From Methylomicrobium sp. wino1 (GTDB lineage Bacteria; Pseudomonadota; Gammaproteobacteria; Methylococcales; Methylomonadaceae), in the NCBI RefSeq assembly GCF_003932755.1, contig NZ_CP024202.1:2108001-2172000 (forward strand): DNA of 64,000 nucleotides, read 5' to 3'. Positions 27,987-37,740 of the stretch are shown here, one piece after another. Each line of letters starts with the position of its first letter. The stretch's first letter is position 1. The translations under genes were made by a program, and so were the position numbers. The notes under the pieces were generated by a model. The model did not search any database. It was given only the letters and a program-made list of their open reading frames with translations, and was not told where the DNA came from.

Positions 27987-28235
27987 ATGCAAACTGTAAA
28001 TATGTTACAAGCTAAGTCTTCTCTGTCCCGCTTAGTAGAGGCCATTGAGCAAGGGCAAGAGCGTGAAATCGTGATTGCCAGGAATGGCCGCCCAGTTGCT
28101 AAGCTTGTTCCGATAGATACTGCGCCATCCGGGAAGCGGATTGGAGTAGCAAAAGGCTTGTTCGTGGTGTCGGACAGCATTGATACATATAACGACGAAG
28201 TGGCTCGGTTGTTCATGGGCGAGGTGCAGAATTGA
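27987..28235 (+). CDS. Phd/YefM-family antitoxin
   Basis: An 82-residue protein beginning MQTVNMLQAKSSLSRLVEAI, with RNGRPVAKLVP near residues 32-42: the DNA-binding N-terminal half of Phd/YefM antitoxins. The C-terminal part (about 50-82, ending FMGEVQN) would bind the toxin. AAGGAG lies seven bases before the ATG. Its stop overlaps the TTG start of a VapC-type PIN toxin gene that is broken, so this antitoxin appears to be an orphan. It would normally repress its own promoter. Confidence 0.88.
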   Translation: MQTVNMLQAKSSLSRLVEAIEQGQEREIVIARNGRPVAKLVPIDTAPSGKRIGVAKGLFVVSDSIDTYNDEVARLFMGEVQN

Positions 28236-28617
28236 ATTTGCTGCTGGATGCTTACGTTGCACTATGGGCTATCACGGATAACTCAAAACTGTCACAAAAG
28301 GCGCGTGATTTGATTGCATCGCCCAAAGCAACCGTTTGGGTCAGCGCGGCGAATGTCTGGGAATTGCAATCAAGCACTCGCTAGGTCGAGGCGACATGCC
28401 GGTTTCTAGCCGAGACGCGATGCGCTATTTTCAGGAATCCGGATATCGCTTCCTCGCTGTTGAGGCGGAGCATACGATAGAGGTCGAAGAACTGCCTTTA
28501 CATCACTAAGACCCGTTCGACCGCATACTTGTCGCTCAGGCGCTCGTAGAGCCGATGCGTTTAATGACTCCCGATCCCTTGGTAGCGCTCTATAACGACA
28601 CAATTATCAAGATTTAA
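28232..28617 (+). pseudogene. Broken PIN-domain (VapC-type) toxin
   Basis: From a TTG overlapping the antitoxin stop the frame reads NLLLDAYVALWAITD (with the first PIN Asp) and continues to WVSAANVWEL. One base is missing near 28361-28363 (GGGAATTGCA where GGGAAATTGCA would be expected). Shifting frame restores the family pattern WEIAIKHSLGRGDMP to LPLHH, then an in-frame TAA at 28507-28509 where Arg or Lys is normal, then DPFDRILVAQALVEP to TAA at 28617. One frameshift plus one nonsense change: the toxin is very unlikely to be made. Confidence 0.8.
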
Positions 28618-28693
28618 ACTTGATTAGAGAAAAAGGCAGAAAAAGGGTCAGGATAAATTATTAAATAAACCTGACCCCTTTTTTACCTTTTTT

Positions 28694-29399
28694 ATGGAAA
28701 TGCAAATCAGCGAAGACTACAACTTTGACAAGCGCGCGTTCTGCTACTGGGCGAAGCTAGTGACGGAACAGTTCAGCGAAGGCATGATGTCCGTGAACTG
28801 AAAAAAAAACGATCAGCATGCATATTCAGGACTTCAACTTCATCCCAAACACGCCGGAGTTCCACACCACAATTGCTACAAAATCATCAACACCGCCACC
28901 GGCAAGGGACGACAAACTGCATAACGTATTCGAGCTGCACTTACATCGAACTGCGCAAATTTATCAAACCTTACCGAGAAATCACGACTGCGCTGGATCG
29001 CTGGAGTGCCTTTCGACCAAAGTGCATCAACTGGGCAAACACGATGTACCGGAACAACTGCGCGGCGACTCGGCGATCGTAAAAGCGATCACGGCAGTCG
29101 ACCGAATGTTCGACGAAGACGAACGAATGATCTACGAAACACGCATGCAAGCCCTGGCGGACGTCGAGAGTAAAATCGCCTCGGCAGAGGGAAAAGTTTT
29201 GGAAAAGGGCATGGAAAAAGGTTCGGAGAATGAAGCTAAAATGCTATTACAACGGGCTTTGCATAAGCGCTTTGGCAATCGAATGGATACAGCATTGCAA
29301 GCTAAAATCAATCAGGTCTCTTTAACAGAGATTGAAGTGTGGTTTGAGCGGGTTTTCGATGCAACGAGTCTTGAAAACGTTTGTAAAGAACCGAAGTGA
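28694..29399 (+). pseudogene. Second decayed Rpn-family nuclease gene copy
   Basis: MEMQISEDYNFDKRA opens the copy at 28694, broken by a stop after EGMMSVN (28798-28800) and by further frame changes around 28870-28980 (for example FNFIPNTPEFH in one frame, then ELHLHRTAQIYQT out of frame). From about 28985 the normal frame resumes (CLSTKVHQLGKHDVPEQLRG... to ENVCKEPK). The 3' half is close to the copy at 26348-27262. An open frame from 28818 to 29399 exists but mixes frames at its start. Rpn proteins are DNA nucleases that promote recombination; this copy looks dead. Confidence 0.72.
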
Positions 29400-29785
29400 A
29401 AAGCGGTCGGCGCTCTTGTTAGCGTTGTCTGTATCACAAGACTTCGGCGGAACGGGTTTTTAACCCGTTCCCAACGTTTCGGTATGTTCTAAATGTTCCG
29501 GTATACTTTGGTTATACTCGAAACGTTTAGAGCGGATCCTTGGCAAGTGGTAGATTATTAAATAAACCTGACCTCCTTTTTTGGACCCCCTTTTTTGTTG
29601 TCAGAAAATTTTACAGCGCTTCAGATCTGTTCAGTCGAGGATAAGGGGAAGAAAATCAAAAAATCACTCCAAGCGGGCCAAGGCCAGCAACAAAGGGGGG
29701 TCTTGGTTTTTGCTTGATATCAAGCTCCCCTGTTTCTTGCTATAAAATAATTTACGGTTCCCTAAAATTGAGAAGGAATATATTT
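29400..29785. repeat. Intergenic stretch with duplicated downstream segment
   Basis: About 29425-29590 repeats 27766-27930 with roughly 80 per cent identity by eye (shared landmarks: TTTGGTTATACTCGAA and TTATTAAATAAACC). The rest holds the likely promoter of the TPR gene at 29786. Confidence 0.6.
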
Positions 29786-31483
29786 ATGAGTCAACAACAA
29801 TTGGTTTTAACTAAAGCAAAGCATTGCTTGAATATTGCCATTTTAATAGCAAGTTCAAATAGTATTGCGGCCACTTACGACCTCAATGAACTAGAAAAAG
29901 ATCCTCTGACGGTTCTTGATAAAAAGACCATGTTTGACGAGCCAAGCAGTTTAATGTTAAACCCGGAGGACTTTGAAAAAACAGAGCAACAAAACATCAA
30001 AGAAGAGTTTGCCGAAATTTTAGAAAAAATCAGGCAAAAACAATTCGATAGCGCTCATAGCCAGGTAGAAGAGCTCATCAAGCGTCAACCGGATATCGTG
30101 CCAGCCTATATTCTCAGGGCAACGATAAAGCTTCATCAAAAAGACCGCAAAGCGGCATCGGCAAGTTTTAACAAGGCTTTGAGTATCGACCCAAAAAATC
30201 AAGCGGCATTGCTGGGTATTGCTTCGATAGACTTTGACGAAGGAAGGCCGCAGCAAGCCAAAGAACGGATTCGTCAAGTAATGGCCGTAAACAAAAAAAC
30301 CGTTTCGCCTTATCTATTACTAGCCGAAATAGCGAATAAAGAAAAAAACTTGGCTGAAGCGGAAAAAGTACTTCTCGATGGTTTACAAAACGTTAAAGGT
30401 AAAATTGGAGATGAAGCTAGATTGCTGTCGAGCTTGGCACGATTGTATGGAATACAGAAGCAGCCAGAAAAAGTATTGAAGTTGGTTCAGGAGATGAATG
30501 TTCGTTATCCGGATCACCCCACCGCTTTGTCATTGTTGGCAGGCGCGTATATCTTAAATAATCAGACTGTTGAGGCGGAGCAGACGCTACGTAAAATCAT
30601 CGCACAAAACGAACGAGACGTTCAGCACCGGATAATGTTGGCGAATTATTTGTCGAGACAACCGGATAAAGCGGATGATGTTTTAGCCCTGTTGAATCAG
30701 GCTTCAACGGCGGCGCCTGATAATTTGCAGTTGATGGTTCAAAAAGCGAATTTGTTAATTAGGGTCGAGCATCATGAAGAAGCGCTGAAGGTCGCCAAAA
30801 ACGTTGCCGCTTTATCGCCCGAAACAAAATTGCACAAAGCGATTGAAGGGGATATTTTTCTGTCCCAAAAGAAATTCGATCAAGCCTATACAGCATACCG
30901 CGAAGCATATCAAGCGCGACCTAACCCGAAATTGCTCGAATTGATGGTTACGGTATTAAGTTCTCAGGGAAAACAAGCCGACGCAATAAAGCTGTTGAAT
31001 GACGAGTTGAAAAAAGATGATAAAAATGTCTTGGCTCATTTTGGTTTAGCCACTCTTTTTCAGCAACAAAATGACTTGTTGCAGGCGGAAAAGCACTTTG
31101 AAGCCATTTTAGCGATACAGCCGAAAAACCCTTTTGTATTGAATAACTTGGCTTGGCTTTATCAACAGCAAAACAAGCCGGAGGCTCTTAATATGGCGGA
31201 ACGCGCTTTTGAAGTCGCGCCTAATTCCGGGGAAATTGCCGATACGCTTGGCGTGGTGTTGTTTAAACACGGAGAGCTTCAAAAAGCGATTGATATTTTA
31301 GAAAAAGCAGTGAATCTAAAACCTAATAACCCCAATATTAAATATCATCTAGCCGAAGTCCATGCCGCAAAAGGCGACAAGAAACGGGCTATCGAATTGC
31401 TGGAAACGATAACGCAAGATAATGAATCATTCGAGTCGAAAAATCGAGCGATTGAAATGCTGGGGCAATTGAAAAGTAACTAA
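29786..31483 (+). CDS. Exported TPR-repeat protein, PEP-CTERM-region type
   Basis: A 565-residue protein with an N-terminal hydrophobic signal region (about residues 15-31, ending SIAA) and about 13 TPR units from residue 75 to the end. The C-terminal NNLAWLYQQQNKPEALNMAE and DTLGVVLFKHGELQKAIDIL stretches are close in style to those of the PrsT-like lipoprotein at 15784-18165. There is no lipobox Cys, so it is probably periplasmic. I prefer ATG 29786 with AAGGA ten bases upstream over an in-frame ATG at 29714. Likely a scaffold for envelope assembly; partner unknown. Confidence 0.8.
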   Translation: MSQQQLVLTKAKHCLNIAILIASSNSIAATYDLNELEKDPLTVLDKKTMFDEPSSLMLNPEDFEKTEQQNIKEEFAEILEKIRQKQFDSAHSQVEELIKRQPDIVPAYILRATIKLHQKDRKAASASFNKALSIDPKNQAALLGIASIDFDEGRPQQAKERIRQVMAVNKKTVSPYLLLAEIANKEKNLAEAEKVLLDGLQNVKGKIGDEARLLSSLARLYGIQKQPEKVLKLVQEMNVRYPDHPTALSLLAGAYILNNQTVEAEQTLRKIIAQNERDVQHRIMLANYLSRQPDKADDVLALLNQASTAAPDNLQLMVQKANLLIRVEHHEEALKVAKNVAALSPETKLHKAIEGDIFLSQKKFDQAYTAYREAYQARPNPKLLELMVTVLSSQGKQADAIKLLNDELKKDDKNVLAHFGLATLFQQQNDLLQAEKHFEAILAIQPKNPFVLNNLAWLYQQQNKPEALNMAERAFEVAPNSGEIADTLGVVLFKHGELQKAIDILEKAVNLKPNNPNIKYHLAEVHAAKGDKKRAIELLETITQDNESFESKNRAIEMLGQLKSN

Positions 31484-31914
31484 ATAAATGTAAAATCCCT
31501 GACTATGCTGGGGGCTCAAAGGTTCGGTTGATCAATACGGCGGTCAATAAGATTCTCTGATTCTCGACTAAAAGGAAAGGTAAACAAAAGGGCTCAGAAT
31601 ATGATTTTGACCATGAGTGCCCAGTCTGCCGATTTGCTTTTGGGGCTCATGCCGACGTTAAGCGTTATAGTCGATAAAGTGGCCACATAGTAACGTATCT
31701 CAAGAAAATATAAAAAGTCTAATGTCGTGAAAGCTTAAAGCTGTCGAAATATTTTACACATTGCAAAGTTATAATAAATCAAAAATAAATAAAGTGTAGT
31801 AATTTCAGTTGATTAATTATTATGGTCTGATTGTTGCTTTCTTTATTGCGAGCTTCTTTTTCCATGGCGAGCTTTTTTCTACTTCACTATATTAATTGCT
31901 TAGGAGATCTAACA
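31484..31914. other. Intergenic stretch, no gene recognised
   Basis: A+T-rich from 31690 onwards. No repeat family or RNA gene was recognised. The promoter of the next PEP-CTERM gene is expected here. Confidence 0.4.
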
Positions 31915-32805
31915 ATGAATTTTTTACATAAAACATTTTGGGCTGGTAGCGTTCTAGCTATTAGCATGTCAGCAAATGCCGATCAATTCTATGTCGACTT
32001 GACAGGCCCAGGTTTAGGCACAAATGATTCGATAACAGGTCTTAAGGATCAACTGTCTTTCAATTATGACTCCCGGACTGTTATTACTCTGACTGACACC
32101 ATTACACCTGCTGTAAATGTCGGTGACGCCATAGTAACTACGGGTGGCCTGGTTTTCACTAACCAAACGACCCTTAATGATTCATATGATGACAACCATT
32201 TTTCAGCCTTCTTACCTTCTTCTGATAGTGAGGGATTTCTCAATGACAGAACTTCGGTTTTCGCGGATAGCGCTAATTTGGGAACTTGGGGGTTGTCATT
32301 TAGCTTCAATCTAATTGGTGAAATTGCCGCAACGAGCGGAGGTCTAGTTTCGGAGGTTTCATATAGCAGTGGTTTGATAGAAATATTTCTTATCGAATTC
32401 GCTACCGGCTCTGACGACATTACTGCGACAAATATTTTTGATTTGACGGTCACCGGCAGTTCTTTTGACAACGCCTCTAATTTTATTGTTAACGGCCTTG
32501 TTAGTTTCAGTGGCGACGAGTCGCATACGGATATGTTCCATTTGGATAACGCCTTTTGTGCTGGCGACGATAGCTTTCATGCTTTAGCCACTTGCGTTCC
32601 TCCAGTAGAAGTAACATTCAAACTTGATCAGAATTTAGACGAGGTGCAAGTAGATTTTTCTAACGTTGGTGTCGACGGCACAGCTCTTATCGCGGGCGAT
32701 CATAATGGCTCTCTTCAGTTTAATAATGTGCCTGAGCCAAGTATCCTCGCTCTGTTAGGTAGCACTTTGTTCGCTTTCGGTGCTGTACGCCGTAGAAAAG
32801 TCTAA
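31915..32805 (+). CDS. PEP-CTERM surface protein (canonical PEP motif)
   Basis: A 296-residue exported protein. The signal peptide covers about residues 1-22 (ending ANA before DQFYV). The C-terminus NVPEPSILALLGSTLFAF followed by GAVRRRKV is a standard PEP-CTERM sorting signal: PEP, hydrophobic helix, Arg cluster. The body is acidic and rich in Asp, Ser and Thr with no recognised domain. GGAG lies 11 bases before ATG 31915; an in-frame start at 31831 would put extra hydrophobic sequence ahead of the signal and is less likely. A terminator follows, so this is a single-gene unit. Confidence 0.85.
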   Translation: MNFLHKTFWAGSVLAISMSANADQFYVDLTGPGLGTNDSITGLKDQLSFNYDSRTVITLTDTITPAVNVGDAIVTTGGLVFTNQTTLNDSYDDNHFSAFLPSSDSEGFLNDRTSVFADSANLGTWGLSFSFNLIGEIAATSGGLVSEVSYSSGLIEIFLIEFATGSDDITATNIFDLTVTGSSFDNASNFIVNGLVSFSGDESHTDMFHLDNAFCAGDDSFHALATCVPPVEVTFKLDQNLDEVQVDFSNVGVDGTALIAGDHNGSLQFNNVPEPSILALLGSTLFAFGAVRRRKV

Positions 32806-32825
32806 TATAGTTAATTGACACACTA

Positions 32826-32862
32826 ACGGTTACCCTTTTTTCTTGGAGGGTAGCCGTTTTTC
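32826..32862 (+). terminator. Rho-independent terminator after the PEP-CTERM gene
   Basis: ACGGTTACCC (32826-32835) pairs with GGGTAGCCGT (32848-32857), with one G-T pair, and runs straight into TTTTT. Confidence 0.8.
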
Positions 32863-33348
32863 TTGTTCTCCGCGTTCGCTGTAAATATGCCCCTCTCAGG
32901 TCGTTGACATTCGATCTGCCAATCTCTTTCAGTAGATGACGTCACCTAGCTTCAAGTCCGACTGTACACCAGAGTCAACGATGACTACTTTGATCGTGTA
33001 GAGTCTTAATCTGTTAAAGTAGAATTAACATTGCTTCTAGGCTTGATTATATGCTGTCTGTAATACTCAAGACTTTCGTATGTTGGGCTTTATTTCATTC
33101 ACCCCAAACTACGCAAACGTGAGCATAATGTCTTACGATTCCAATTCACCAAGACAAGATATCAAATATTCAGCTACAAATTAGCTATAATTCAGGTCAT
33201 TTCAATGTCTTGCTAGAAAAATGGATCGCCGAAATGTGTTATTGAATTCAATTATTTAACTGCTCATCTATCGCAATAGGGTGAGACTGGTTCAGATCCG
33301 CTGTTCGGTGTTAAATGTCCGACGCAATAATATTAACAGAGGCTTATT
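32863..33348. other. Intergenic stretch ahead of the E1-like gene
   Basis: No gene or repeat is recognised in these 486 bases. AGAGG at about 33335 is the ribosome site for the next gene. Confidence 0.4.
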
Positions 33349-34209
33349 ATGAGTATATTTGATTACGATGAGGCTTTTTCCCGCAATATCGGATGGGTGA
33401 CGCGAGAAGAATTCAAGCTTCTAATAAATAAAAAAATTGCTGTCGGCGGTTTAGGCGGTGTCGGTGGGAGTCATTTGATTGTATTGGCGAGGATGGGGAT
33501 AGGCCGTTTCCACATTTCCGATTTGGATACCTTCGAGCTTGCCAATTTCAATCGCCAATACGGCGCGTCCATGAGTACTTTGGGTCAACCGAAATCGGAA
33601 ATCATGGAACGGACGATTCGAGATATCAACCCGGAGGCTGAAATCGTCAATTTCAAGCAAGGCATTACGCTTGAAAATCTGGACGACTTTTTAAAGGATG
33701 TCGATATTTACGTCGATAGTTTGGATATCTTCGCGTTGGAAATTCGGCGTGCCGTATTCGCGCGTTGTTATGAGCTGGGGATTCCGACGATTACCGCCGC
33801 GCCGATGGGTATGGGGACGGCGATGCTGGTGTTTATGCCGGGGAAAATGAGTTTCGAGCAATATTTTGCGCTGGATGGTTATTCGTTTGAAGAGCAAATC
33901 ATGCGTTTTGTAATCGGCGTATCGCCGACTGTGATGCAAAGGAAATACCTAGTAGAGCGGACTTCGGTCAATTTTTTGAAGAAAAAAGTGCCGTCGACGC
34001 CGATGGGTATTGAATTGGCCGCTGGCGTGGCTTGTACGAATGTATTGAAGATTCTGTTGAATCGAGGCGATGTCATTTGTGCGCCTTGGGGTTTGCATTT
34101 TGATGCTTATCGTAATCAGTTGAAAAAAACTTGGCGACCCGGCGGCAATCGCAACCCGTTGCAACGCTTGATGTTTTGGCGTCTAAAACAATTGCTTGGG
34201 GTGGAGTGA
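33349..34209 (+). CDS. E1-like (ThiF/MoeB/HesA fold) adenylyltransferase
   Basis: A 286-residue protein with a Rossmann nucleotide-binding loop AVGGLGGVGGSH (about 31-42), the acidic DLD at 58-60 and the E1 signature NFNRQYGA (66-73). These are the ATP-binding features of ThiF/MoeB/E1 enzymes, which adenylate a carboxyl group, usually the C-terminus of a ubiquitin-like protein or peptide. I see no zinc-binding CxxC pairs and no clear catalytic-Cys loop; the only Cys near the end is in GVACTNVLK. No ubiquitin-like or ThiS/MoaD gene is nearby. It precedes an RND exporter and a hotdog protein on the same strand, and two acyltransferases are close. It may activate an acyl or amino-acid carboxylate in a small-molecule pathway; this is inference. 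Confidence 0.82.
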   Translation: MSIFDYDEAFSRNIGWVTREEFKLLINKKIAVGGLGGVGGSHLIVLARMGIGRFHISDLDTFELANFNRQYGASMSTLGQPKSEIMERTIRDINPEAEIVNFKQGITLENLDDFLKDVDIYVDSLDIFALEIRRAVFARCYELGIPTITAAPMGMGTAMLVFMPGKMSFEQYFALDGYSFEEQIMRFVIGVSPTVMQRKYLVERTSVNFLKKKVPSTPMGIELAAGVACTNVLKILLNRGDVICAPWGLHFDAYRNQLKKTWRPGGNRNPLQRLMFWRLKQLLGVE

Positions 34210-34403
34210 TGCGAGGGTACTTGGGGGTAATTCAGCATAGTCTATTGTGCATCGTTGGAATATTACTCTAAACCCAATGAAGATAAATGCTAGGGTTAAG
34301 TTAAGCTGTCCATGGCTCTAAAGTCCGTTCCCCTGTAAATATTAGAACTTCTTAAGTGGAAGTGGCCATTAGATCATTTTTGATTATTTAGGAGAAGTTG
34401 ATC

Positions 34404-36695
34404 ATGCGCAATGACACGAGCGTATCGCGGTCGATGTTGTTTGTTATCGGACATCCTTGGATAACGGTAGGGCTTTGTTTTGTTATCGTGCTTATTTCGT
34501 CGCTAGGGATACCTCGGTTGACGTTCGATAACGACTATCGGTCTTTATTTGGCGAAGACAATCCTCAATTGCTGGCGTTCGATAAAATCCAGTCGACTTA
34601 CAACAAAAGCGATAATGTGTTGTTTGTAATCGCGCCGTCCGGTAAAGATGTATTTACTCCGGAGGTGTTGTCGGCAATTGTGCTATTAACCGAAAAAGCA
34701 TGGCAATTACCATTTTCGAGTCGAGTCGATTCGATTACTAATTTTCAACACACGAGCATCTCTGATGGTGAGTTGGTCGTTGCTGATTTAGTGTTGGATC
34801 CCAGTGCTGTAAGTACTAGCGACTTGAGCGAAATTAAAAAGATCGCACTCAATGAACCATTGTTAGTGAATCGTTTGGTGTCTCGACAAGGGCAGGTAGC
34901 GGGTGTGAATGTGACTGTTCAGTTACCCGAATTAGACCCGATGGAAGTCACCGAGGTCGCGGCGGCAGCACGAGTCATTGCTGAAGATATTAAGTCTTTA
35001 TACCCGACGCTTGAAATTCATTTGACTGGCATGGTAATGATGAATAATGCGTTTGTCGAGTCGACATTGGCTGATAGTCAAACGATGACGCCGATTATGT
35101 ACGGCATGATTATTTTGGTATTGCTATTTTCCTTGCGCTCTTTCAGTGCAACCTTCGGCTCGATTTTGCTTATCATCTTTTCCCTATTAGGGGTTATGGG
35201 GTTTTTCGGATGGTTGCGTTGGCCAATTACACCGGTATCGGTAACGGCACCTACCATTATCATGACAATGGCTGTGGCCGATTGTGTTCATCTCTTAGTG
35301 GCGATGCTTCAGAATATGAGGCAGGGTCAGGCTAAAAAAGAAGCACTGTTAGATAGTTTGAAAATCAATTTTAAGCCCATGTTGTTAACGAGCGTCACAA
35401 CTGCGATCGGGTTTTTAAGCATGAATTTTAGCGATGCGCCGCCTTTCAGGGATTTGGGTAATATTGTGGCATGCGGGGTACTTGTTGCCTTCTTGTTAAC
35501 AATGACTATCTTGCCTGCAATAATGATGATTTTGCCTGTGCGAGTAAAGCTCTGTGATGCCTCTAAACAAAATTGGATGGATAAATTGGCTCTATGGGTT
35601 ATTCGACGGCGCAAATTTCTTTTGGTAGTCAACGGTGGATTGGTGCTGATATTGACGTCAATGGTGACGCTGAATGAGTTGAATGACGAGTTCGTCAAGT
35701 ATTTCGATGAAACGGTCGAATTTAGGCGCGCTACCGATTTTCTCGATCAGCAGATGGGTGGATTTTATACTATCGAGATTGCTTTATCGGTCAGTGAAGA
35801 AGGCGGCTTAAATGAACCCCTAGTTTTGGAAAAAGTTGAACAATTGAGTCAATGGTTACAGCAACAGCCTGAAGTGTTGCATGTAAATAGTATCACCGAT
35901 ACCTTTAAGCGTTTGAATCAGAATATGCACGATGGTGATCAGGATAAATATAAGTTGCCGGCTGCACGAGATTTGTCGGCACAATATTTGCTTATGTATG
36001 AAATGTCTTTGCCGTACGGTTTAGATTTAAATGACCAGGTTAACATCGATAAATCCGGAACTCGGATGATCGCAACATTGAAAAGCCTGAGCTCAAATGA
36101 AATGTTAGTCGTGGAATCGCGTTTGCATAATTGGTTAAAAACTAATATGCCGGATATTGATGCCGAAGTCGCTAGCCCGGTTTTAATGTTTTCTCATATT
36201 GGCAAGCGGAATATTGTCAGCATGATGGGAGGGACTTTGCTGGCATTGGTGTTGATTTCCTTCATTTTGGTTGGCGCTTTTCGGTCGTTTAAATTAGGTC
36301 TGTTGAGCTTAGTGCCAAACTTAGCGCCTGCCGGTGTTGCATTTGGCGTTTGGGCTTTGATAGATGGAAATGTTGGGCTCGGTTTGTCGATTGTGACGGG
36401 AATGACGTTGGGAATTGTCGTCGATGATACTGTACATTTCATTAGTAAATATCGCCATGCTAGGGTTGAGCGAGAGACCTCCTGTGATGATGCGGTGCGT
36501 TATGCTTTTTCAACGGTAGGCAGTGCTATGTGGGTCACTTCGGTGGTTTTAATTAGTGGATTTCTTGTGTTGAGTTTTTCACATTTTACAGTGAATTCGG
36601 ACATGGGCTTATTAACTGCAATTACAATAGGAATTGCTTTGTTCATGGATTTGTTATTGCTCCCGCCTATTTTAATGGGTCTGGATAGGAAGTAA
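34404..36695 (+). CDS. RND/MMPL-family transporter
   Basis: A 763-residue inner-membrane protein with the classical duplicated layout: TM1 at about 15-35, a periplasmic loop to about 220, a five-helix bundle to about 380, TM7 near 412-430, a second periplasmic loop, and a final five-helix bundle ending at about 755. The sterol-sensing-like motif regions MAVADCVHLLVAML and GIVVDDTVHFISKYRH carry the conserved acidic/His residues for proton coupling. Such single-chain RND proteins (MMPL/HpnN type) move lipids or hydrophobic products. I chose ATG 34404 with GGAG nine bases upstream; a TTG at 34398 is less likely. The setting beside E1-like, hotdog and acyltransferase genes suggests export of an acylated product. 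Confidence 0.9.
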   Translation: MRNDTSVSRSMLFVIGHPWITVGLCFVIVLISSLGIPRLTFDNDYRSLFGEDNPQLLAFDKIQSTYNKSDNVLFVIAPSGKDVFTPEVLSAIVLLTEKAWQLPFSSRVDSITNFQHTSISDGELVVADLVLDPSAVSTSDLSEIKKIALNEPLLVNRLVSRQGQVAGVNVTVQLPELDPMEVTEVAAAARVIAEDIKSLYPTLEIHLTGMVMMNNAFVESTLADSQTMTPIMYGMIILVLLFSLRSFSATFGSILLIIFSLLGVMGFFGWLRWPITPVSVTAPTIIMTMAVADCVHLLVAMLQNMRQGQAKKEALLDSLKINFKPMLLTSVTTAIGFLSMNFSDAPPFRDLGNIVACGVLVAFLLTMTILPAIMMILPVRVKLCDASKQNWMDKLALWVIRRRKFLLVVNGGLVLILTSMVTLNELNDEFVKYFDETVEFRRATDFLDQQMGGFYTIEIALSVSEEGGLNEPLVLEKVEQLSQWLQQQPEVLHVNSITDTFKRLNQNMHDGDQDKYKLPAARDLSAQYLLMYEMSLPYGLDLNDQVNIDKSGTRMIATLKSLSSNEMLVVESRLHNWLKTNMPDIDAEVASPVLMFSHIGKRNIVSMMGGTLLALVLISFILVGAFRSFKLGLLSLVPNLAPAGVAFGVWALIDGNVGLGLSIVTGMTLGIVVDDTVHFISKYRHARVERETSCDDAVRYAFSTVGSAMWVTSVVLISGFLVLSFSHFTVNSDMGLLTAITIGIALFMDLLLLPPILMGLDRK

Positions 36696-36769
36696 ATTGA
36701 TCGTTGCTTGCGATTACGAGTTGTTCGTCTTACGCTGATTTACAGACAGATAAGGGAAAACTATTCTCA

Positions 36770-37705
36770 ATGTTACATACTGCCGCTAACCCCAAGGTCT
36801 TTCAACAGATTCATATCGATGTCGTTCGTAATGCTACCGACGATTTTAATTTATTTCACGATGCGGAATATTGGCGGCGGATTCGGAATAATCCGTTTAA
36901 AGGGCCGATCGCTTTGGGGTTTCAATTGGAATCGATGATCGAGCACGAGTTTGTGCGCTACCGGCTAAGTACTAACGAGAATGAATTGATCGACGCCTAC
37001 CATTTACGTTTTAGTAATTATCAATTTTCCTTCGTTAATGCGGTTAAGCCCGGACAGGCGGTTGACATTGATATCAAGAAGCCTCAATTCAACCCGGAGG
37101 GTGACTGCATTCTCAGTCACCGCGTCAGCGTGAAAGCCGACGGTCAATTGGCTTTGGTGGGCTATAAGAAAGAATCGTCCGCTCCGTTGTTTTTAAATAA
37201 CCCGGAGTCTGCACAATTCGATGACTTAAATCGTTATCGGGACCGCAGTTTTTTGTCGCCCGGCGGTTTTTTTCTGAAGCGTAAGTTTATGAATGTCAGT
37301 AATGCGAAAAATTTTCTGTGCGGCTCTTTGGCGGATCAACGTCTTTATTTTGATGATCTTACGGACACAGCGATTTTCCCTGAAATTTTTCCATGCAGTT
37401 TGATTTCATGCGCTCTATTGGAGAAAGCAAAAATGGAATCGCTGGATTTTGAAAACGAGCCGATGGTTTATACCACACATAAAATCAGTATTGACCGTAA
37501 GGTATTGTCGGCTATTTCGAGTAATGATGTATTGAATATTTTGGTTAGGCGTGTTGATTACTTCGATAAAACAGCTCAACCGGCTGATGCGGAGTCTGTT
37601 CAGACTTACGAATGTTATGGTTTGGTCGAGGGTGGGCTTATCTTATTTAGAGGATTGATCGGACTGACATCGTTGGATAGTATCTTGAAGAGCATCGGTA
37701 CGTGA
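36770..37705 (+). CDS. Hotdog-fold-like protein of unknown function
   Basis: About 311 residues. The N-terminal part has VVRNATDDFNLFHDAEYWRR and NPFKGPIALGFQLE, which resemble the active-site helix of MaoC/FabA-type hotdog dehydratases and AfsA-like proteins (N-x-x-H-D, then a Gly-Pro-Ile-Ala-x-Gly helix). A second hotdog-like unit may fill the C-terminal half. The family is not firmly recognised. ATG 36770 has GGGA about 13 bases upstream; a TTG at 36704, nine bases after the RND stop, would add 22 residues and cannot be excluded. It is the third gene of the E1-RND-hotdog run and likely acts on an acyl chain. Confidence 0.6.
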   Translation: MLHTAANPKVFQQIHIDVVRNATDDFNLFHDAEYWRRIRNNPFKGPIALGFQLESMIEHEFVRYRLSTNENELIDAYHLRFSNYQFSFVNAVKPGQAVDIDIKKPQFNPEGDCILSHRVSVKADGQLALVGYKKESSAPLFLNNPESAQFDDLNRYRDRSFLSPGGFFLKRKFMNVSNAKNFLCGSLADQRLYFDDLTDTAIFPEIFPCSLISCALLEKAKMESLDFENEPMVYTTHKISIDRKVLSAISSNDVLNILVRRVDYFDKTAQPADAESVQTYECYGLVEGGLILFRGLIGLTSLDSILKSIGT

Positions 37706-37740
37706 GTCTTTGAGCTTTAAGGATTTTTTATTGGGCAGTT

